A stretch of DNA of 64,000 nucleotides from JBDHWI01 sp964590135 (GCA_964590135.1 CAZPVX010000008.1:1-64000), one strand, 5' to 3'. Positions 53,786-62,982 are shown, counted from the first letter of the stretch. Numbers and translations are program-made. The notes: generated by a model not told the origin, from the letters alone.

Positions 53786-55240
53786 CTATTCCCGGCGCAT
53801 CATCCGCAGGCTGATGGCGTTGTGACGCTCGACCACCGGCGCAAGATCGAGCGTTGCCAGTTGCCCCTCGCGCACCACCACGCGCCCGTCGATCATGCTG
53901 AAGTCCACGCCGCGCGGCGCGCAGAAGATGAGCGCAGCCAGCGGGTCGTGCAGTGCGCCGGCGTATTCCACCCGCTTCAAATTCACCGCGATCACGTCGG
54001 CGCTCATCCCCGGCGCGATCATGCCGATGTCGTCGCGGCCCAGCACGCTGGCCCCGCCGCGCGTCGCCATCCACAGCGCCTCATAGGCCGATATGGCTTG
54101 CCTCGCTCCCGTTCCTGGAGAGGAGGGAGAGCCGCCATACATGGCAAACGACGCGTCCATCACCCGCTGCAACAACATGGCCTGACGCGCCTCAGCCAGC
54201 AGGTGATTGCCGTCGTTGCTCGCACTGCCATCCACGCCCAACCCAACCTTGACGCCGGCGTTCAACCACAACCGCACCGGCGCGATGCCGCTTGCCAGGC
54301 GCATGTTGCTGCTGGGGCAATGCGCCACCCCGCAACCGCACGCGCCCATGCGGTGGATATCGCCAGAGTTGAAATGCACGCCGTGCGCGTACCACACATC
54401 ATCGCCCAGCCACTCCACGCTCTCCGCGTAATCCAGCGGTCGTTTGCCAAACATCGCCAGGCAAAACTCATCCTCGTCGCGCGTCTCGGCCAGATGCGTG
54501 TGCAACATCACGCCATAGTGTCGCGCCATGCGTGCGCTCTCGCGCATCAGCCCGGTCGTCACGCTGAACGGAGAGCAGGGTGCGAGCGCGATGCGGATCA
54601 TCGCATGGCGCGCTGCGTCGTGATGCTGTTCGATGGCGCGCCGGCTTTCTTTCAAAATGAAACCTTCGTCCTCGGTCGCCTTATCTGGCGGCAGGCCGCC
54701 CTTGCTCTCGCCCAGACTCATGCTGCCGCGCGTGGCGTGAAAGCGCAGGCCGATCTCCTTCGCCGCGCGAATCTCATCGTCGATGGTGCAACCGTTCGGG
54801 TAGATGTACAGGTGATCGCTGGCGGTGGTGCAGCCACTCAGCATCAGCTCGGCCATGCCGGTGAGGGCGCTGGTGTAAATCGCGTCGCTGTTCAATCCAA
54901 GCCAGATCGGATACAGCGTCTTCAACCAGTTGAACAGGCCGCTATCCTGCGCAACGCAACGGGTGAGCGTTTGATACAGGTGATGATGCGTGTTGACGAG
55001 GCCGGGAAGCACAACATGATCCTGCAGACTTTGAATTTCGAGTTTTGGCTCTCGGATCGGGGCGCGGCCGGCGATGTGTAAATTGCCGCTTTCCCATCTC
55101 CACTCTCCAACACGGCCAACCCACTCGATGACATTGTTGTGGATGAGAACGGCGGCGGCGTGGATCGGCGGGGCCGGCGCCTTGTGATCGCCGGTCATCG
55201 TGACCAATGTGTGAATGTTTGTCAGCAGCGTATATGGCAT
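53786..55240 (-). CDS. amidohydrolase, 8-oxoguanine-deaminase-like
   Basis: The 484-residue protein is a TIM-barrel metal hydrolase: VVLPGLVNTHHHLYQTLTR (metal HxH), GCTTASDHLYIYPNG, LHTHLAETRDEDEF, VWYAHGVHF and VGLGVDGSASNDGNHL (metal Asp). The SDHLYIYPNG segment is typical of the atrazine-chlorohydrolase/8-oxoguanine-deaminase branch. It probably deaminates an oxidised or modified purine. GATAAT lies 8 nt upstream and its promoter overlaps that of alaS. A nucleoside hydrolase is encoded nearby. Confidence 0.85.
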   Translation of the reverse strand: MPYTLLTNIHTLVTMTGDHKAPAPPIHAAAVLIHNNVIEWVGRVGEWRWESGNLHIAGRAPIREPKLEIQSLQDHVVLPGLVNTHHHLYQTLTRCVAQDSGLFNWLKTLYPIWLGLNSDAIYTSALTGMAELMLSGCTTASDHLYIYPNGCTIDDEIRAAKEIGLRFHATRGSMSLGESKGGLPPDKATEDEGFILKESRRAIEQHHDAARHAMIRIALAPCSPFSVTTGLMRESARMARHYGVMLHTHLAETRDEDEFCLAMFGKRPLDYAESVEWLGDDVWYAHGVHFNSGDIHRMGACGCGVAHCPSSNMRLASGIAPVRLWLNAGVKVGLGVDGSASNDGNHLLAEARQAMLLQRVMDASFAMYGGSPSSPGTGARQAISAYEALWMATRGGASVLGRDDIGMIAPGMSADVIAVNLKRVEYAGALHDPLAALIFCAPRGVDFSMIDGRVVVREGQLATLDLAPVVERHNAISLRMMRRE

Positions 55241-55248
55241 AAGGCGCG

Positions 55249-55254
55249 ATTATC
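55249..55254 (-). promoter_or_regulatory. -10-like GATAAT before the deaminase gene
   Basis: GATAAT (reverse strand) ends 8 nt before the ATG at 55240 and stands only 4 nt from the divergent alaS -10 element. Confidence 0.5.
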
Positions 55255-55258
55255 CCCG

Positions 55259-55264
55259 TATAAT
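55259..55264 (+). promoter_or_regulatory. -10 TATAAT before alaS
   Basis: Perfect TATAAT ends 10 nt before the ATG at 55275. No ribosome-binding sequence: transcription would start about 4 nt before the start codon. Confidence 0.55.
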
Positions 55265-55274
55265 TTCCCATCCT

Positions 55275-57986
55275 ATGTTGAGCAACCAGGTGCGCCAGAC
55301 CTTCATCGATTATTTCGTGCGGCAGGGGCACACGCACGTGCCATCGTCGTCGCTGATTCCCTTCGGCGACAAGACCATCCTGTTCACGAACGCCGGCATG
55401 AATCAGTTCAAGGATGCTTTCCTCGGACTGGAAAAGCGCGATTACGTGCGCGCCGTGACGGCACAGAAGGTCATGCGCGTCAGCGGCAAGCACAACGACC
55501 TTGAAAATATCGGCCACACCAAGCGCCACCACACCTTCTTCGAGATGCTCGGTAATTTCTCGCTCGGCGATTACTTCAAGGCCGACGCGATGAAATACGC
55601 GCTGGAGTTGCTTGAGGGTGAATATGGCTTCCCGCGCGAGCGCCTGTGGTTCACCATCTATGAGAACGACGATGAGTCATACGACCTGTGGCAAAAGGTT
55701 GGCATCAAGGCGTCGCGCATTTTGCGCTTCGGCGAGAAAGACAATTTCTGGAGCATGGGGCCGACCGGTCCATGCGGCCCGAACAGCGAAGTTCACATCT
55801 TCACCGGCGATTTGGCTGACAATGACGCGAAGTGGGTGAACAACGACGATGATCCGCTTGAACGCACTGCCGAGTTGTGGAACCTCGTCTTCATGCAATT
55901 CAACCGCGACGAGAGCGGCGCGCTCACGCCATTGCCAAAGACCGGCGTCGACACCGGCATGGGTTTCGAGCGCTTGGTGCGCTTGCTGCAGGGCGCTGAC
56001 AGCAACTTCGACACCGACCTGTTCCTGCCGTTGATCGACAAGACGCAGCAGTTGGCCAAAATGTCAGATGCGGAGCGGCAACAACATGAAGTCGCGTATC
56101 GCGTGATCGCCGATCACGCCCGCGCAGCAGCCTTTCTCATCGGCGATGGCGTGCTGCCCGGCAACGAAGGCCGCAACTATGTGCTGCGCATGATCATGCG
56201 CCGCGCCATGCGCTTTGGCCGCGAGCTTGGCTTCGAGGAGCCATTCCTGTACCAGATTGGCGAAGCGGTGATTGAAAACATGGGCGGCTATTACAGCGAA
56301 TTGGTCATGCGCCACGATCACATTGTCAAAACCATTCGCGTGGAGGAAGAGAAGTTCGAGCGCATGCTCGATCTGGGCCTCGATCGATTGAATGAGTCGA
56401 TCGACACACTCAAGGTGCAGGGATCGAAGGTCATCGACGGCGCGACGGCCTTCAAATTGTTTGACACCTACGGTTTGCCGCTGGAGATCACCCGCGATGT
56501 GGCGAAGGAGCGCGGGATGGGGGTGGATGAGGCCGGCTATGCTGTCGAGCGCGAGCACGCAAAGGACATTTCGCGCGCCGGCAGCAAAGCCCAATTTTCC
56601 GGCAACTACGATGTGGCCACCCACTATCGCGAGATGCTCGCCGATTTGCAGGCAGAAGCCAAGTTGCCGGCGGAGGGCGTGCATTACAACCCCTACGACG
56701 CGCTGACGATGGACACCGAAGTCCTCGCCATTTTGCGCGAAGGCGAATTGACCGGCAACGCGATGAAGGGCGAGCGCGTCGAGATCGTGTTGCGCGACAC
56801 GCCGTTCTATGTCGAGAGCGGCGGCCAGGTCAGCGACACCGGCTTGATCTGTGCGCGCACTGATGTGGACACCGAAGAGGAGCCGGATTGGTGTGTATCC
56901 GTGAAGGATACCCGCCGGCCTGTGCCAGGCTTGATCGTGCACGTGTGCGAGGTGCAATGGGGCTCGCCGCAAGTCGGCGACGCCTGCACTGCGCAGGTGG
57001 ATGAGGCGCGCCGCTGGGCAATCATGCGCAATCACACCGCCACGCACCTGCTGCAAAAGAGCCTGCGCACTGTGCTGGGATCGCACGTCAGTCAGCAGGG
57101 CTCACTCGTCGCCCCAGATCGCCTGCGCTTCGATTTCTCGCACGGCAATCCGCTTTCGCGCGATGAGTTGGAGCAGGTGAGCGAGATGCTGAACGATGCG
57201 ATCCTCGACAACCTGCCAGTGACCGCGAAGACCATGCCTTACCAACAGGCGATTGACTCCGGTGCGATGGCGTTCTTCAGCGAGAAATACGGCGACATGG
57301 TGCGCGTGGTCAACATCGGCGAAGCAGGCGATCAGCCATTCAGTGCGGAGCTGTGCGGCGGCACGCATGTGCAACTCACTGGCGACATCGGTAGCGCGAT
57401 GCTGGTGAGCGAAGGCGCAGTGAGCGCCGGCGTGCGCCGCATCGAAGCGCTGACCGGGCGCGGCGTGCTGGAGCAGGCGCGCAAGCAGCAGCGCCAACTG
57501 AGCGAAGCCGCAAAGGTCTTGAGTGCAACCCCCGACACCGTGGCCGAACAGGCCGGCAAGCTGACAGCGCAATTGAGCGAGACCGAGAAACAGCTGGCGC
57601 AGGCGCGACGCGAGTTGGCAAAATCGCGCTTCGATGAGTTGATGGAAGACGCGCCGGCGGTGAACGGATCGCGCATGCTGGTGGCCGAGGTGAAGGTCGA
57701 CTCCGCCGATCTGATGCGCGAGATGAGCGACTGGTTCCGCGGCAAATATGCGAGTGGCGCAGTCGTGCTCGGCGCGGTGATTCATGACAAGCCGGCGCTG
57801 CTCGTCGCCGTGTCGCAAGACCTGAACAAAAAGGGCGTGGATGCCGGCAAGCTGATCAAGGAGATCGCAGCGGTGGTCGGCGGCGGCGGTGGCGGCCGAC
57901 CCAACCTGGCGCAGGCCGGCGGCAAAGACCCCGCCAAACTCGGTGAAGCGCTCGACAAGGCGCGCGCCCTGCTGACGAACATATAG
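55275..57986 (+). CDS. alaS: alanyl-tRNA synthetase
   Basis: The 903-residue enzyme charges tRNA-Ala. The class-II core starts with QVRQTFIDYFVRQGHTHVPS and has KHNDLENIGHTKRHHTFFEM and WSMGPTGPCGPNSEV. The editing domain has HTATHLLQKSLR and CGGTHVQLTGDI with its zinc/Ser-editing residues. The C-terminal C-Ala domain ends with GGGGGGRPNLAQAGGKD. Length is standard. The start at 55275 matches the conserved N-terminus; an open frame to 55215 is ignored. It heads the block alaS, HhH protein, baseplate-J-like, ruvX, mltG. Confidence 0.97.
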   Translation: MLSNQVRQTFIDYFVRQGHTHVPSSSLIPFGDKTILFTNAGMNQFKDAFLGLEKRDYVRAVTAQKVMRVSGKHNDLENIGHTKRHHTFFEMLGNFSLGDYFKADAMKYALELLEGEYGFPRERLWFTIYENDDESYDLWQKVGIKASRILRFGEKDNFWSMGPTGPCGPNSEVHIFTGDLADNDAKWVNNDDDPLERTAELWNLVFMQFNRDESGALTPLPKTGVDTGMGFERLVRLLQGADSNFDTDLFLPLIDKTQQLAKMSDAERQQHEVAYRVIADHARAAAFLIGDGVLPGNEGRNYVLRMIMRRAMRFGRELGFEEPFLYQIGEAVIENMGGYYSELVMRHDHIVKTIRVEEEKFERMLDLGLDRLNESIDTLKVQGSKVIDGATAFKLFDTYGLPLEITRDVAKERGMGVDEAGYAVEREHAKDISRAGSKAQFSGNYDVATHYREMLADLQAEAKLPAEGVHYNPYDALTMDTEVLAILREGELTGNAMKGERVEIVLRDTPFYVESGGQVSDTGLICARTDVDTEEEPDWCVSVKDTRRPVPGLIVHVCEVQWGSPQVGDACTAQVDEARRWAIMRNHTATHLLQKSLRTVLGSHVSQQGSLVAPDRLRFDFSHGNPLSRDELEQVSEMLNDAILDNLPVTAKTMPYQQAIDSGAMAFFSEKYGDMVRVVNIGEAGDQPFSAELCGGTHVQLTGDIGSAMLVSEGAVSAGVRRIEALTGRGVLEQARKQQRQLSEAAKVLSATPDTVAEQAGKLTAQLSETEKQLAQARRELAKSRFDELMEDAPAVNGSRMLVAEVKVDSADLMREMSDWFRGKYASGAVVLGAVIHDKPALLVAVSQDLNKKGVDAGKLIKEIAAVVGGGGGGRPNLAQAGGKDPAKLGEALDKARALLTNI

Positions 57987-58074
57987 CCGGCGGCATCTGC
58001 ATGTGCAGTTTGCATCCCCACGTGCAGACTGCACAACTTTCAGGCAAACTTGCTCACCAAGCTGGACTGACGCG

Positions 58075-58290
58075 ATGGACAAAAGAAAACCGACCGAGAG
58101 CGTGTGGCCTGCCGGCGTCGCGCGACCGGCACAGCGCGCCCTTGCCGGCGCTGGTTACACTCGGCTTGAGCAACTCGTCAAGGTGAAAGCGAGTGACCTG
58201 TTGAAGTTGCATGGCATGGGGCCGAAGGCGATCACGGCACTCCGCAACGCGCTTGAAGCGAAGGGGCTGTCTTTTGCAGCGGAAGCATAA
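58075..58290 (+). CDS. small helix-hairpin-helix protein
   Basis: The 71-residue protein starts at the ATG at 58075; the open frame extends further upstream but without support. The core ALAGAGYTRLEQLVKVKASD LLKLHGMGPKAITALRNAL is a helix-hairpin-helix DNA-binding motif like the RNA polymerase alpha C-terminal domain. It could bind DNA nonspecifically or regulate. It lies 89 nt after alaS. The gap holds GTGCAG repeats and inverted TGTGCAG/CTGCAC pieces. Confidence 0.75.
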   Translation: MDKRKPTESVWPAGVARPAQRALAGAGYTRLEQLVKVKASDLLKLHGMGPKAITALRNALEAKGLSFAAEA

Positions 58291-58413
58291 TCAACAGCAT
58301 TCCAAATGAAGTGTGGCTTTGCGCCATTGCAAGAGACAATATCCGCCAGCCACTCATCGCATGTTCACACAGCAAACGCCGGCTGAAATGGGGTATCCTC
58401 TGCCTCTGGTCTC

Positions 58414-60018
58414 ATGCTCGGAAAGATTGTTTCACTCGACCCTGCCGACGATGCCATCGGCGCGCTCGACCGCGTCGAATGGGCCAATGCCGACCGCGTG
58501 GCGTTGGTGATGCCGACGGTGCTGCGCTGGCGCGAAGTCGATTTTGTGCAGGTGCAGCGTGCCGGCCGGCAGCGCAATGTCGAGATTGCGATCATCCACT
58601 CTGACTTCAAGCAGCGCCAAGCCGCGCGCGAGGCGGGATTGACCGCATTCGCCAATGCCAATGACGCCATGCAAAAGCGCTGGCTGACGAGCGAAGAGGC
58701 AGAGCCGATTCGCCGGCTCACCCCACCGCGACGATTTGCTCNNNNNNNNNNTCCCTGGGAGGACGAGGACGGCAACTACGAGATGGTCGCGCGGGCCCGC
58801 GACCTCGGTTGGGAAGCGCTGGTCGTCACCATCGACCACGCGCCCGGCCGCGGCCGCGAGCACAACGAGCGCAACGGCTTCGTCATCGCCGCGCGCGGGT
58901 TGATTGCGCTCGCCACCGCCGGCGTGATGGCGGCCGCGTTTGTTTCGTTGCTGCCGCACGCGCAGATCATCCTGGCTGCATCTAGTCAGAATATCGAGAC
59001 GATCGTGCCGGTGCGGCTGGACACGAAGGCAAGCGACGTGGATGTGGAAGCCGGCACGGTGCCGGCAACGCGCGTCGATGTGATCATCGAAGATCGCCTC
59101 AGCACGCCAACCACCGGCAAGAAGGACATCAAGCGCTATCGTGCCAGCGGGCAGGTGACGTTTTCCAATCTGCTGGCCACACCCTATGTCGTGCCGCGCA
59201 ACACGGTGGTGCGCACCACTGCCACCAGCACGCCGGCGCGCTTTGTCACCACCAGCGACGTAGAAGTGCCAGCTGGCGGCCAGGCGACCGTGACTGTGCA
59301 GGCGATCGAAGAGGGGCCAAACAGCAACGTCGGCGCCGGCCAGATCAACCGTGTGGAGGGAGTGCCATCCCTCGCAGTCTCGGTGATCAACAGCGCGCCG
59401 ACGGGCGGTGGCGGCAATGAGACCGTGAGGGCAGTGACGAAGAATGACTATGCGCGCTTGCGCGTCGCTCTGCGCGAGAAGTTGCTGCAAGAGGCGGTGG
59501 AGAAAATGCGCGAGCAACGCGAGGTGGTGAATGGCGGCTTGATCGTGCTGCCGGAGACGCTGTTCGTGGCCGACGTGCAGGATGAGACCTTCGACCGCTT
59601 TGTGACCGAGCAGGCCGATGAGGTGAGCCTGAACATGCGCTTGCAGGTGGCCGGCCTCGCCGTCGACCCGCGAGATCTGGATGCAATCTCGCGCGAGGTG
59701 TTGATGCAGCGCGTGCCGCAGGGCTTCGAATTGCTCAGCGTGCAATCGGCCAGTGGCGAGGTGGCTGAAGAGGGCACCGGCAGCGACACGATGTTCTTCG
59801 TGAATGCGCGCGGCACTGCCGGCGCAAACATCGATGAGCGCGAGGTAAAGCGACTGGTGCGCGGCAAGACGCCGGCGGAAGCGCAATCTGCTCTCTTGCA
59901 AAATTTTGCGCTGGTGCGCAACCCGCAAATCATCACCGGGCCGGACTGGCTGATGGAATCGATCAATCGCCTGCCACTGGTCATCCAGCGCATCGACACG
60001 GAAGTGAAGCGAGAGTAA
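58414..60018 (+). CDS. baseplate-J-like membrane protein, interrupted by an assembly gap
   Basis: The protein has about 534 codons, including a 10-N gap at 58742-58751 that leaves the frame intact. The N-terminal ~110 residues are a domain like those in other Chloroflexota proteins (DDAIGALDRVEWANADRVAL). A membrane segment (GLIALATAGVMAAAFVSLLP) follows. The remainder resembles the baseplate J/gp47 fold: a DVEVPAGGQATVTVQAIEEG core and VGAGQINRVEGVP. No phage genes are adjacent. The next gene, ruvX, starts directly after the stop, and mltG follows, so an envelope role is likely. Confidence 0.75.
   Translation: MLGKIVSLDPADDAIGALDRVEWANADRVALVMPTVLRWREVDFVQVQRAGRQRNVEIAIIHSDFKQRQAAREAGLTAFANANDAMQKRWLTSEEAEPIRRLTPPRRFAXXXXPWEDEDGNYEMVARARDLGWEALVVTIDHAPGRGREHNERNGFVIAARGLIALATAGVMAAAFVSLLPHAQIILAASSQNIETIVPVRLDTKASDVDVEAGTVPATRVDVIIEDRLSTPTTGKKDIKRYRASGQVTFSNLLATPYVVPRNTVVRTTATSTPARFVTTSDVEVPAGGQATVTVQAIEEGPNSNVGAGQINRVEGVPSLAVSVINSAPTGGGGNETVRAVTKNDYARLRVALREKLLQEAVEKMREQREVVNGGLIVLPETLFVADVQDETFDRFVTEQADEVSLNMRLQVAGLAVDPRDLDAISREVLMQRVPQGFELLSVQSASGEVAEEGTGSDTMFFVNARGTAGANIDEREVKRLVRGKTPAEAQSALLQNFALVRNPQIITGPDWLMESINRLPLVIQRIDTEVKRE
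58742..58751. other. assembly gap (10 N) within the baseplate-J-like gene
   Basis: Ten N bases interrupt the gene; the frames before and after agree with the nominal length. The true length is unknown. Confidence 0.95.
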
Positions 60019-60453
60019 ATGGCGCGCACACTGGCATTGGATGTGGGCAACCGGCGAATTGGCGTTGCTGTGAGCGATGTGACCAAACTGCTGGCAAAGC
60101 CACTCGGCGTGATCGACCGCAAGGCGGAAGATGCGCTGGCGCGGGTGCTGGCGCTGCTGCGCGAGCAGGACGCCGATGAGATCGTCGTCGGGCTGCCGAT
60201 TCACGCCGATGGCCGCGCGAGCGAGCAATCGCATCTGGTGCGGCAATTCGCCGATGCGCTTGCATCGCAGGTCGCTGTGCCGGTGAAATACGTCGATGAG
60301 CGACATAGCACGCAGGATGCAAAGGCCATCATCGCCGAGCAGAAGCGACACAAGCAACCTATCCACGACGATGCCATCGCTGCCGCCGTCATTTTGCAGC
60401 GCTATCTGGATGAGCAACGAAGTGATTTCGAAGAGGATTTGAGTGACGGGTAA
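60019..60453 (+). CDS. ruvX: RuvX/YqgF putative Holliday junction resolvase
   Basis: The 144-residue protein has the YqgF RNase-H fold: LALDVGNRRIGVAVSD, EIVVGLPIHADG, VKYVDERHST and the late HDDAIAAAVILQRYL, with the acidic residues of the RNase-H site. YqgF proteins act on recombination intermediates or in 16S rRNA processing. The ATG follows the previous gene's stop directly, so the two are translationally coupled. Confidence 0.93.
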   Translation: MARTLALDVGNRRIGVAVSDVTKLLAKPLGVIDRKAEDALARVLALLREQDADEIVVGLPIHADGRASEQSHLVRQFADALASQVAVPVKYVDERHSTQDAKAIIAEQKRHKQPIHDDAIAAAVILQRYLDEQRSDFEEDLSDG

Positions 60454-60514
60454 AACATGGCTATTGGCAAAAGGCGTGACGCGCCACTTTGACCGATAGT
60501 CAGCAGCCAATGAC

Positions 60515-61642
60515 ATGCGACGACAATTCTCAATTTTCAAGCTGGCCTTGTTCGCCGTCACGATCGGTGTGATGGTGTGGGCCGGCCGCATCTGGACGCA
60601 GCGCATAAGCGGCACAGGCCTGCCGGCGGCGCAGCAGATGTCCGGTCTCGACAAGTGGCTGATCGGCACCTACCTCGACCTGATTCGCAGCAGCGATGTG
60701 ACCAAGCCAGTGAGCAATGATCCGACGCCGCAGCGCTTTGTGGTGGAGCCAGGCATGTCGGTGGCCGACATTGGCAAGCGCCTGGCCGCGCAAGGGCTGA
60801 TCCGCGACAGCGAGCTGTTTCGCATCTACATGCGTTTGAACGGTCTCGACGCCGGTGTGAAGGCTGGCGCATTTACGTTGCGCCCAAACATGAGCATCGA
60901 ACAGATCGCCCTCGCCTTGCAGCGCAGCCAGGCCAATGAGGTGCAAGTCACCATCCCTGAAGGTCTCCGGCGCGAGGAGATCGCCGAATTGCTGGAGCAG
61001 CAGATCGGCGTGAGCGCCGACGAATTCAAGCGCTTGACGCAGCGCGCGAGCGATTACGATTACCCCTTCCTCAAAGGCTTGCCGAGCGATGCCACGCTTG
61101 AAGGCTATCTTTTCCCTGACACGTATCGCCTGCCGGAGCACCCGACTGCACAAGATGTGGTGTTGCGCATGTTGGACAACTTCGAGGCGAAGGCCGGCCT
61201 GCTGCTGGCAAATGCTGCGCAACAGAACAGATCTCCGCGCGACATCGTCACGCTGGCTTCCATCGTCGAGCGTGAAGCGGTCATCCCAGCCGAACGCCCC
61301 ACGATTGCCAGCGTGTACTGGAACCGCCTCGGCATCGGCCAGCCATTACAGGCCGACCCCACTACGCAATTTGCGCTTGGCTTTCAGCCTGATCAAAAGA
61401 CGTGGTGGAAAAAGGGTTTGACGCTGGACGATTTGAAATATGAGGACCCTGCCGGCTACAACACCTACGTCAATCCGGCATTGCCGCCTGGGCCGATTGC
61501 CAGCCCGGGCTTGTCGGCACTGCAAGCCGCGTTGCAGCCGGCGCAGACCAACTTCTTTTACTTCGTCGCTGCGTGCAATGGCGACGGCACGCACCAGTTC
61601 TCCGTCACATTCGAAGAGCACCGTGCGAAATTGTGTCAGTAA
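60515..61642 (+). CDS. mltG: endolytic murein transglycosylase MltG
   Basis: MltG cuts nascent glycan strands in the periplasm. The 375-residue protein has an N-terminal membrane anchor (ALFAVTIGVMVWAGRIW), a LysM-like part with VEPGMSVADIGKRLA, then VTIPEGLRREEIAELLEQ, EGYLFPDTYRLP, TLASIVEREAVIPAE (catalytic Glu) and YNTYVNPALPPGPIASPG. It lies 61 nt after ruvX in the usual ruvX-mltG order. A hairpin terminator follows. Length is slightly greater than E. coli MltG. Confidence 0.95.
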   Translation: MRRQFSIFKLALFAVTIGVMVWAGRIWTQRISGTGLPAAQQMSGLDKWLIGTYLDLIRSSDVTKPVSNDPTPQRFVVEPGMSVADIGKRLAAQGLIRDSELFRIYMRLNGLDAGVKAGAFTLRPNMSIEQIALALQRSQANEVQVTIPEGLRREEIAELLEQQIGVSADEFKRLTQRASDYDYPFLKGLPSDATLEGYLFPDTYRLPEHPTAQDVVLRMLDNFEAKAGLLLANAAQQNRSPRDIVTLASIVEREAVIPAERPTIASVYWNRLGIGQPLQADPTTQFALGFQPDQKTWWKKGLTLDDLKYEDPAGYNTYVNPALPPGPIASPGLSALQAALQPAQTNFFYFVAACNGDGTHQFSVTFEEHRAKLCQ

Positions 61643-61655
61643 AGAAAAGATAAGC

Positions 61656-61686
61656 GCGACGCACCTTTGAGATGCGTCGCACTTTT
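61656..61686 (+). terminator. terminator of mltG
   Basis: GCGACGCA (61656-61663) and TGCGTCGC (61673-61680) form an 8-nt stem around CCTTTGAGA and are followed by ACTTTTATT. The arms share GCGACGCA with the hairpin at 13293. Confidence 0.75.
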
Positions 61687-61724
61687 ATTGAGTCTCGAAT
61701 AAATCATGTCCCTAGCTGAACTCG

Positions 61725-61796
61725 TCATGCCCGCGTAGGTGGGCATCCAGAATGCCGCAAATGACTGGATTCCCGCTTTTGCAGGAATGACAGTAA
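61725..61796. repeat. intergenic palindromic repeat of the VIPAKAGIQ type
   Basis: The sequence holds arms GTCATGCCCGCGTAGGTGGG and CTGGATTCCCGCTTTTGCAG-like, with a TCCAGAATG centre. The reverse translation gives the well-known string TVIPAKAGIQ...WMPTYAGMT. Elements of this family are scattered through many bacterial genomes and are usually noncoding. The 190-nt gap between mltG and the URO-D gene otherwise holds only the terminator. Confidence 0.8.
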
Positions 61797-61830
61797 ACAT
61801 TCTGTTGAGCGGACATGATTTTGTCAAAGC

Positions 61831-62982
61831 TCAGTAGTAGCACCCAAATTCTTCCACCGCATCGACCATCGCCAGGATGTTCTCCGCCGGCACATCCTGC
61901 ATGATCGTATGCACCGATGAAACCATGTAGCCGCCACCCGGCGCAAGCGTTTCGATCACGCGCTCCACTTCATTGCGCACCTGTGCCGGCGTGCCACTTG
62001 GCAGGATGTGATGCGTGTCCACCGCGCCGCAAAACGTGAGCTGCTGGCCGAATCGCTTCTTCAGTTCAGGTAAATTGCCGATGCGGCCGGCGGATGTCTG
62101 GATGGGATTTAGGATGTCCACGCCGATCTCGATGAAGTCGGGGATCAGGTCGAACACATCGCCATCGGTGTGGAAAAACACTTTCGCTTGTGTGCGTTGC
62201 TTGATAAAGGCGATATAGTCGGCGTGGATCGGCTTCAGCACGTTGCGATACATGCGCGGCGACATCAGCAGGCTGCTCTGCGTGCCGAGGTCATCGCCGA
62301 TCTTGATAATGTCGATCAAGTCGCCACATTCGCGCAGAAAATGTCCCATCAGTCGCTTGCACAGGTCGGCAATCTTCTGCAGCAGCGCCTCAGCAAATTC
62401 CGGCTCCTCGCCCAGATTCAACAGAAATGCGTCCATGCCCTGCATCGCGAAGGCGCGCTCCAGCGGGAACAGCAGCCACGGCGTGCCGATGACGGCAAAT
62501 TCGTTTTCCCCGCGCAGCCGGCTTGCCTCACCCCGAACGTGCGCGATGCGGGACGGATCATCCATATCCGGCCAGGGATACTTTTCGATGGCGTCGATCG
62601 TGTTTGCAGCGGCCAGCGGGTGCACACCCGGGAACCACACGCCTGGCTCGATCTCGCGTTGCCCGCTGCCCCAATCGTCGATGAAGGGTGAATGGGGTTC
62701 ACGCGATTGATTGCGCTGATACACCTGCGCGGGAAAGCGATCCAGCACGCCGCGCGCATCGCTGCCCAGCCGATGCAGCGTGGCCTCATCCAGCAGCGCG
62801 GTGCCTAGCTCCGGCCAGTCGTAGATGTAACGATTCTGCGGTGTGATGCCGATGGCGTGCGCGAGGCGCTGATAGGTCGGCATTTTCATGCCGGTGGTGT
62901 TGCTCGTGCCAAGGATGATCGGCACGCGGTCGGGTTGCTCATGGTTCAGCGCAGTCAGCACGCGCTCGCGAGGGGTAAGCAT
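61831..62982 (-). CDS. uroporphyrinogen-decarboxylase-family protein (corrinoid methyltransferase-like)
   Basis: The 383-residue TIM-barrel protein starts with LTPRERVLTALNHEQPDRVP, as URO-D-family members do, and has IIKIGDDLGTQSSLLMSP and VFFHTDGDVFDLIPDFIEIG, close to the metal-binding pattern of MtaA/MtbA-type methyltransferases. Uroporphyrinogen decarboxylases proper usually have FAGAPFTLA-like segments and Arg pairs that are not visible here. It is better placed with methylcobamide:CoM-type proteins or regulators. TACAAT lies 7 nt before the ATG; upstream frames to 63105 are not supported. Confidence 0.75.
   Translation of the reverse strand: MLTPRERVLTALNHEQPDRVPIILGTSNTTGMKMPTYQRLAHAIGITPQNRYIYDWPELGTALLDEATLHRLGSDARGVLDRFPAQVYQRNQSREPHSPFIDDWGSGQREIEPGVWFPGVHPLAAANTIDAIEKYPWPDMDDPSRIAHVRGEASRLRGENEFAVIGTPWLLFPLERAFAMQGMDAFLLNLGEEPEFAEALLQKIADLCKRLMGHFLRECGDLIDIIKIGDDLGTQSSLLMSPRMYRNVLKPIHADYIAFIKQRTQAKVFFHTDGDVFDLIPDFIEIGVDILNPIQTSAGRIGNLPELKKRFGQQLTFCGAVDTHHILPSGTPAQVRNEVERVIETLAPGGGYMVSSVHTIMQDVPAENILAMVDAVEEFGCYY

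Noticed and set aside
52572..54074. 500-residue form of the AI-2E protein
   Set aside because: The extra N-terminus is Arg-rich shadow sequence of the neighbouring deaminase gene.
58414..60018. Prophage or contractile injection system
   Set aside because: Only a baseplate-J-like fold is present, in a housekeeping neighbourhood with no other phage structural gene.
58432..60669. 745-codon minus-strand frame opposite the baseplate-J-like gene, ruvX and mltG
   Set aside because: It is antisense to three convincing genes and crosses an N gap; composition is typical of a shadow frame.
61636..61827. Small ORF with TVIPAKAGIQ
   Set aside because: It is the translation of a known noncoding palindromic repeat.
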